A DNA stretch of 23,836 nucleotides, taken from positions 1-23,836 of the forward strand of contig CAINDZ010000232.1 of the NCBI GenBank assembly GCA_903847545.1, read 5' to 3'. A program made the position numbers and the translations under genes. The notes beneath the pieces are model-generated. The model saw only the letters and a list, made by a program, of their open reading frames with translations. It was not told the DNA's origin and ran no database searches. Of this stretch, positions 22,674-23,836 are shown one piece after another (the first letter of the stretch is position 1; each line of letters begins with the position of its first letter). Origin of the DNA: an uncultured bacterium. Lineage in GTDB: Bacteria > Krumholzibacteriota > Krumholzibacteriia > LZORAL124-64-63.

Positions 22674-23822
22674 GTGGACGATCTGGCGGGTCTCAAGACC
22701 ACACCGCTGACCGGCTGGCACCGCGCGCACGGCGCGAAGATGGTGCCGTACGCCGGCTTCGAGATGCCGGTGCAGTACGAGGGCGTGCTGGCCGAGCATG
22801 CGGCCGTGCGCGAGCGCGTCGGCCTCTTCGACATCACCCACATGGGCGAGATCTTCGTCGACGGCCCCGGCACCGAGGCGTGGCTCGACTCGCTGGTCAC
22901 CAACCGCATCAGCGGCGGCGCCGTCGGCAAGGTCGTCTACACGGCCATGTGCAAGGACGACGGCGGCGTGCTGGACGACATGCTCATCTACCGGCTGGGC
23001 GCCGAGCGCTGGCTGGTCGTGTGCAACGCGGCCAACCACGACAAGATCGCCGCCTGGCTGAAGAAGCACCTGCCCGCGAGCGGCGTCGCCATGGACGACC
23101 GCAGCGACGCCACCGCCATGATTGCGGTGCAGGGCCCGTTCAGCCGCGAGCTGGTCGGCCGCGTGGCGCGCCTGGCCGGCCTGCGCGACGACATCGCCGC
23201 CCTGGACTTCTACACCGCCTTCACCTGCCCCGGCGCGTCCGGCGAGTGGATCGTCTCGCGCACGGGCTACACGGGCGAGCACGGCTACGAGCTGTACCTG
23301 CCCAACGCCGACGCGCTGGCCGTCTGGGAAGAGCTGCTGTCGCGCGGCGCCGACCTGGGCGTGGCGCCCATTGGTCTCGCGGCGCGCGACTCGCTGCGCT
23401 TCGAGGTCTGCTACTGCCTGTACGGCCACGAGCTGGGCGAGGACATCACGCCGCTCGAGGCCGGCATCGGCTGGGCCGTGAAGCTGAAGAAGGAAGCCTT
23501 CACGGGCCTGGCTGCGCTGCGGGCCCAGCAGGCGGCCGGCGTGCCGCGCAAGGTCATGGCGCTCGAGGTGACCGGTCGCGGCATCGCGCGGCAGGATGCG
23601 CGCGTGCTGTGGCAGGGCCGCGACGTGGGCTACGTCACCAGCGGCACGTTCAGCCCGACGCTCAAGAAGCCGCTGGCCCTGGCGCTGGTCGAGGCCGGCG
23701 TGCCGGACGGCGACCTTGTCATCGATATCCGCGGCAAGGGCGTCGAGGCGCGCACCACCGCGTTCCCGTTCCTTTCGGCGCGCACGAAGGGCGATCCGCT
23801 GGCCCGGCGGACGCCGGCCTGA
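22674..23822 (+). CDS. gcvT: glycine cleavage system aminomethyltransferase (T protein)
   Basis: A 382-residue T protein, slightly longer than the usual 360-375. Family motifs run in order: KMVPYAGFEMPVQYEGVLAE, VGLFDITHMGEI, KDDGGVLDDMLIYRL (folate/catalytic Asp region), SRTGYTGEHGYELYLP, LAARDSLRFEVCYCLYGHEL, ITPLEAGIGWAVKL and VTSGTFSPTLKKPLALALV. It moves the methylene group from aminomethyl-lipoyl-H protein to tetrahydrofolate, releasing ammonia. The start is GTG 22674 with TGGAG 8 nt upstream (22661-22665); an ATG at 22666 is out of frame. It has its own promoter and is probably the first gene of a glycine-cleavage operon continuing past the window; gcvH or gcvP would be expected next. 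The lengthened C-terminus is Arg/Lys-rich and unremarkable. Confidence 0.97.
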   Translation: MDDLAGLKTTPLTGWHRAHGAKMVPYAGFEMPVQYEGVLAEHAAVRERVGLFDITHMGEIFVDGPGTEAWLDSLVTNRISGGAVGKVVYTAMCKDDGGVLDDMLIYRLGAERWLVVCNAANHDKIAAWLKKHLPASGVAMDDRSDATAMIAVQGPFSRELVGRVARLAGLRDDIAALDFYTAFTCPGASGEWIVSRTGYTGEHGYELYLPNADALAVWEELLSRGADLGVAPIGLAARDSLRFEVCYCLYGHELGEDITPLEAGIGWAVKLKKEAFTGLAALRAQQAAGVPRKVMALEVTGRGIARQDARVLWQGRDVGYVTSGTFSPTLKKPLALALVEAGVPDGDLVIDIRGKGVEARTTAFPFLSARTKGDPLARRTPA

Positions 23823-23836
23823 TACAACCACCCGGC

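Noticed and set aside
1..23836. tRNA, rRNA, CRISPR array, insertion sequence or phage attachment site
   Set aside because: I looked for cloverleaf patterns, regularly spaced repeats, transposase motifs and terminal repeats and saw none. Short RNAs could still be missed by eye.

Overview
This 23.8 kb window comes from a very GC-rich bacterial chromosome. Gene density is high and there is strong G/C preference at third codon positions. Conserved genes (rpsO-pnp-M16 peptidase, uvrA, gcvT, a DapL/AlaC-type aminotransferase), together with a DUF4388 protein, a double-zinc-ribbon TPR membrane protein and a Wzx/Wzy polysaccharide locus, suggest a Gram-negative-type organism. My guess is an uncultured high-GC lineage such as the FCB/Eisenbacteria-like groups or a deltaproteobacterial relative. 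That placement is inference; no rRNA gene or other decisive marker is present.

Region 1 (1-9417) is a surface-polysaccharide locus. A divergent, truncated O-antigen ligase/polymerase (minus strand) faces a tightly packed plus-strand operon: Wzx-like flippase, Wzy-like polymerase, GT2 glycosyltransferase, GT4 glycosyltransferase and SAM methyltransferase. Genes abut or overlap by 7-8 bases and the run ends at a strong hairpin. Beyond the hairpin lie a broken second wzy (two nonsense codons and one frameshift) and a GT-C-like multi-pass membrane protein. Together the intact genes would assemble, flip, polymerise and attach a lipid-linked oligosaccharide.

Region 2 (9418-13837) is the housekeeping cluster rpsO-pnp-M16 peptidase. 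A good sigma70-like promoter lies at 9506-9534. It is followed by a structured leader of about 226 nt before rpsO. A perfect hairpin lies between rpsO and pnp, where other bacteria place a terminator or RNase III processing site.

Region 3 (13871-18408, minus strand) holds a class I/II aminotransferase converging on the M16 gene, and a two-gene operon encoding a TPR/zinc-ribbon membrane protein and a DUF4388-TM-pseudopilin-like protein. A hairpin with a T-rich tail follows the operon. This pair is the least described content of the window.

Region 4 (18409-23836, plus strand) starts with an extremely G-rich divergent intergenic region. It continues with a secreted cyclophilin-type prolyl isomerase carrying an unusual insertion, then uvrA, and gcvT behind its own promoter. 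No tRNA, rRNA, CRISPR, insertion sequence, integrase or phage gene was seen.
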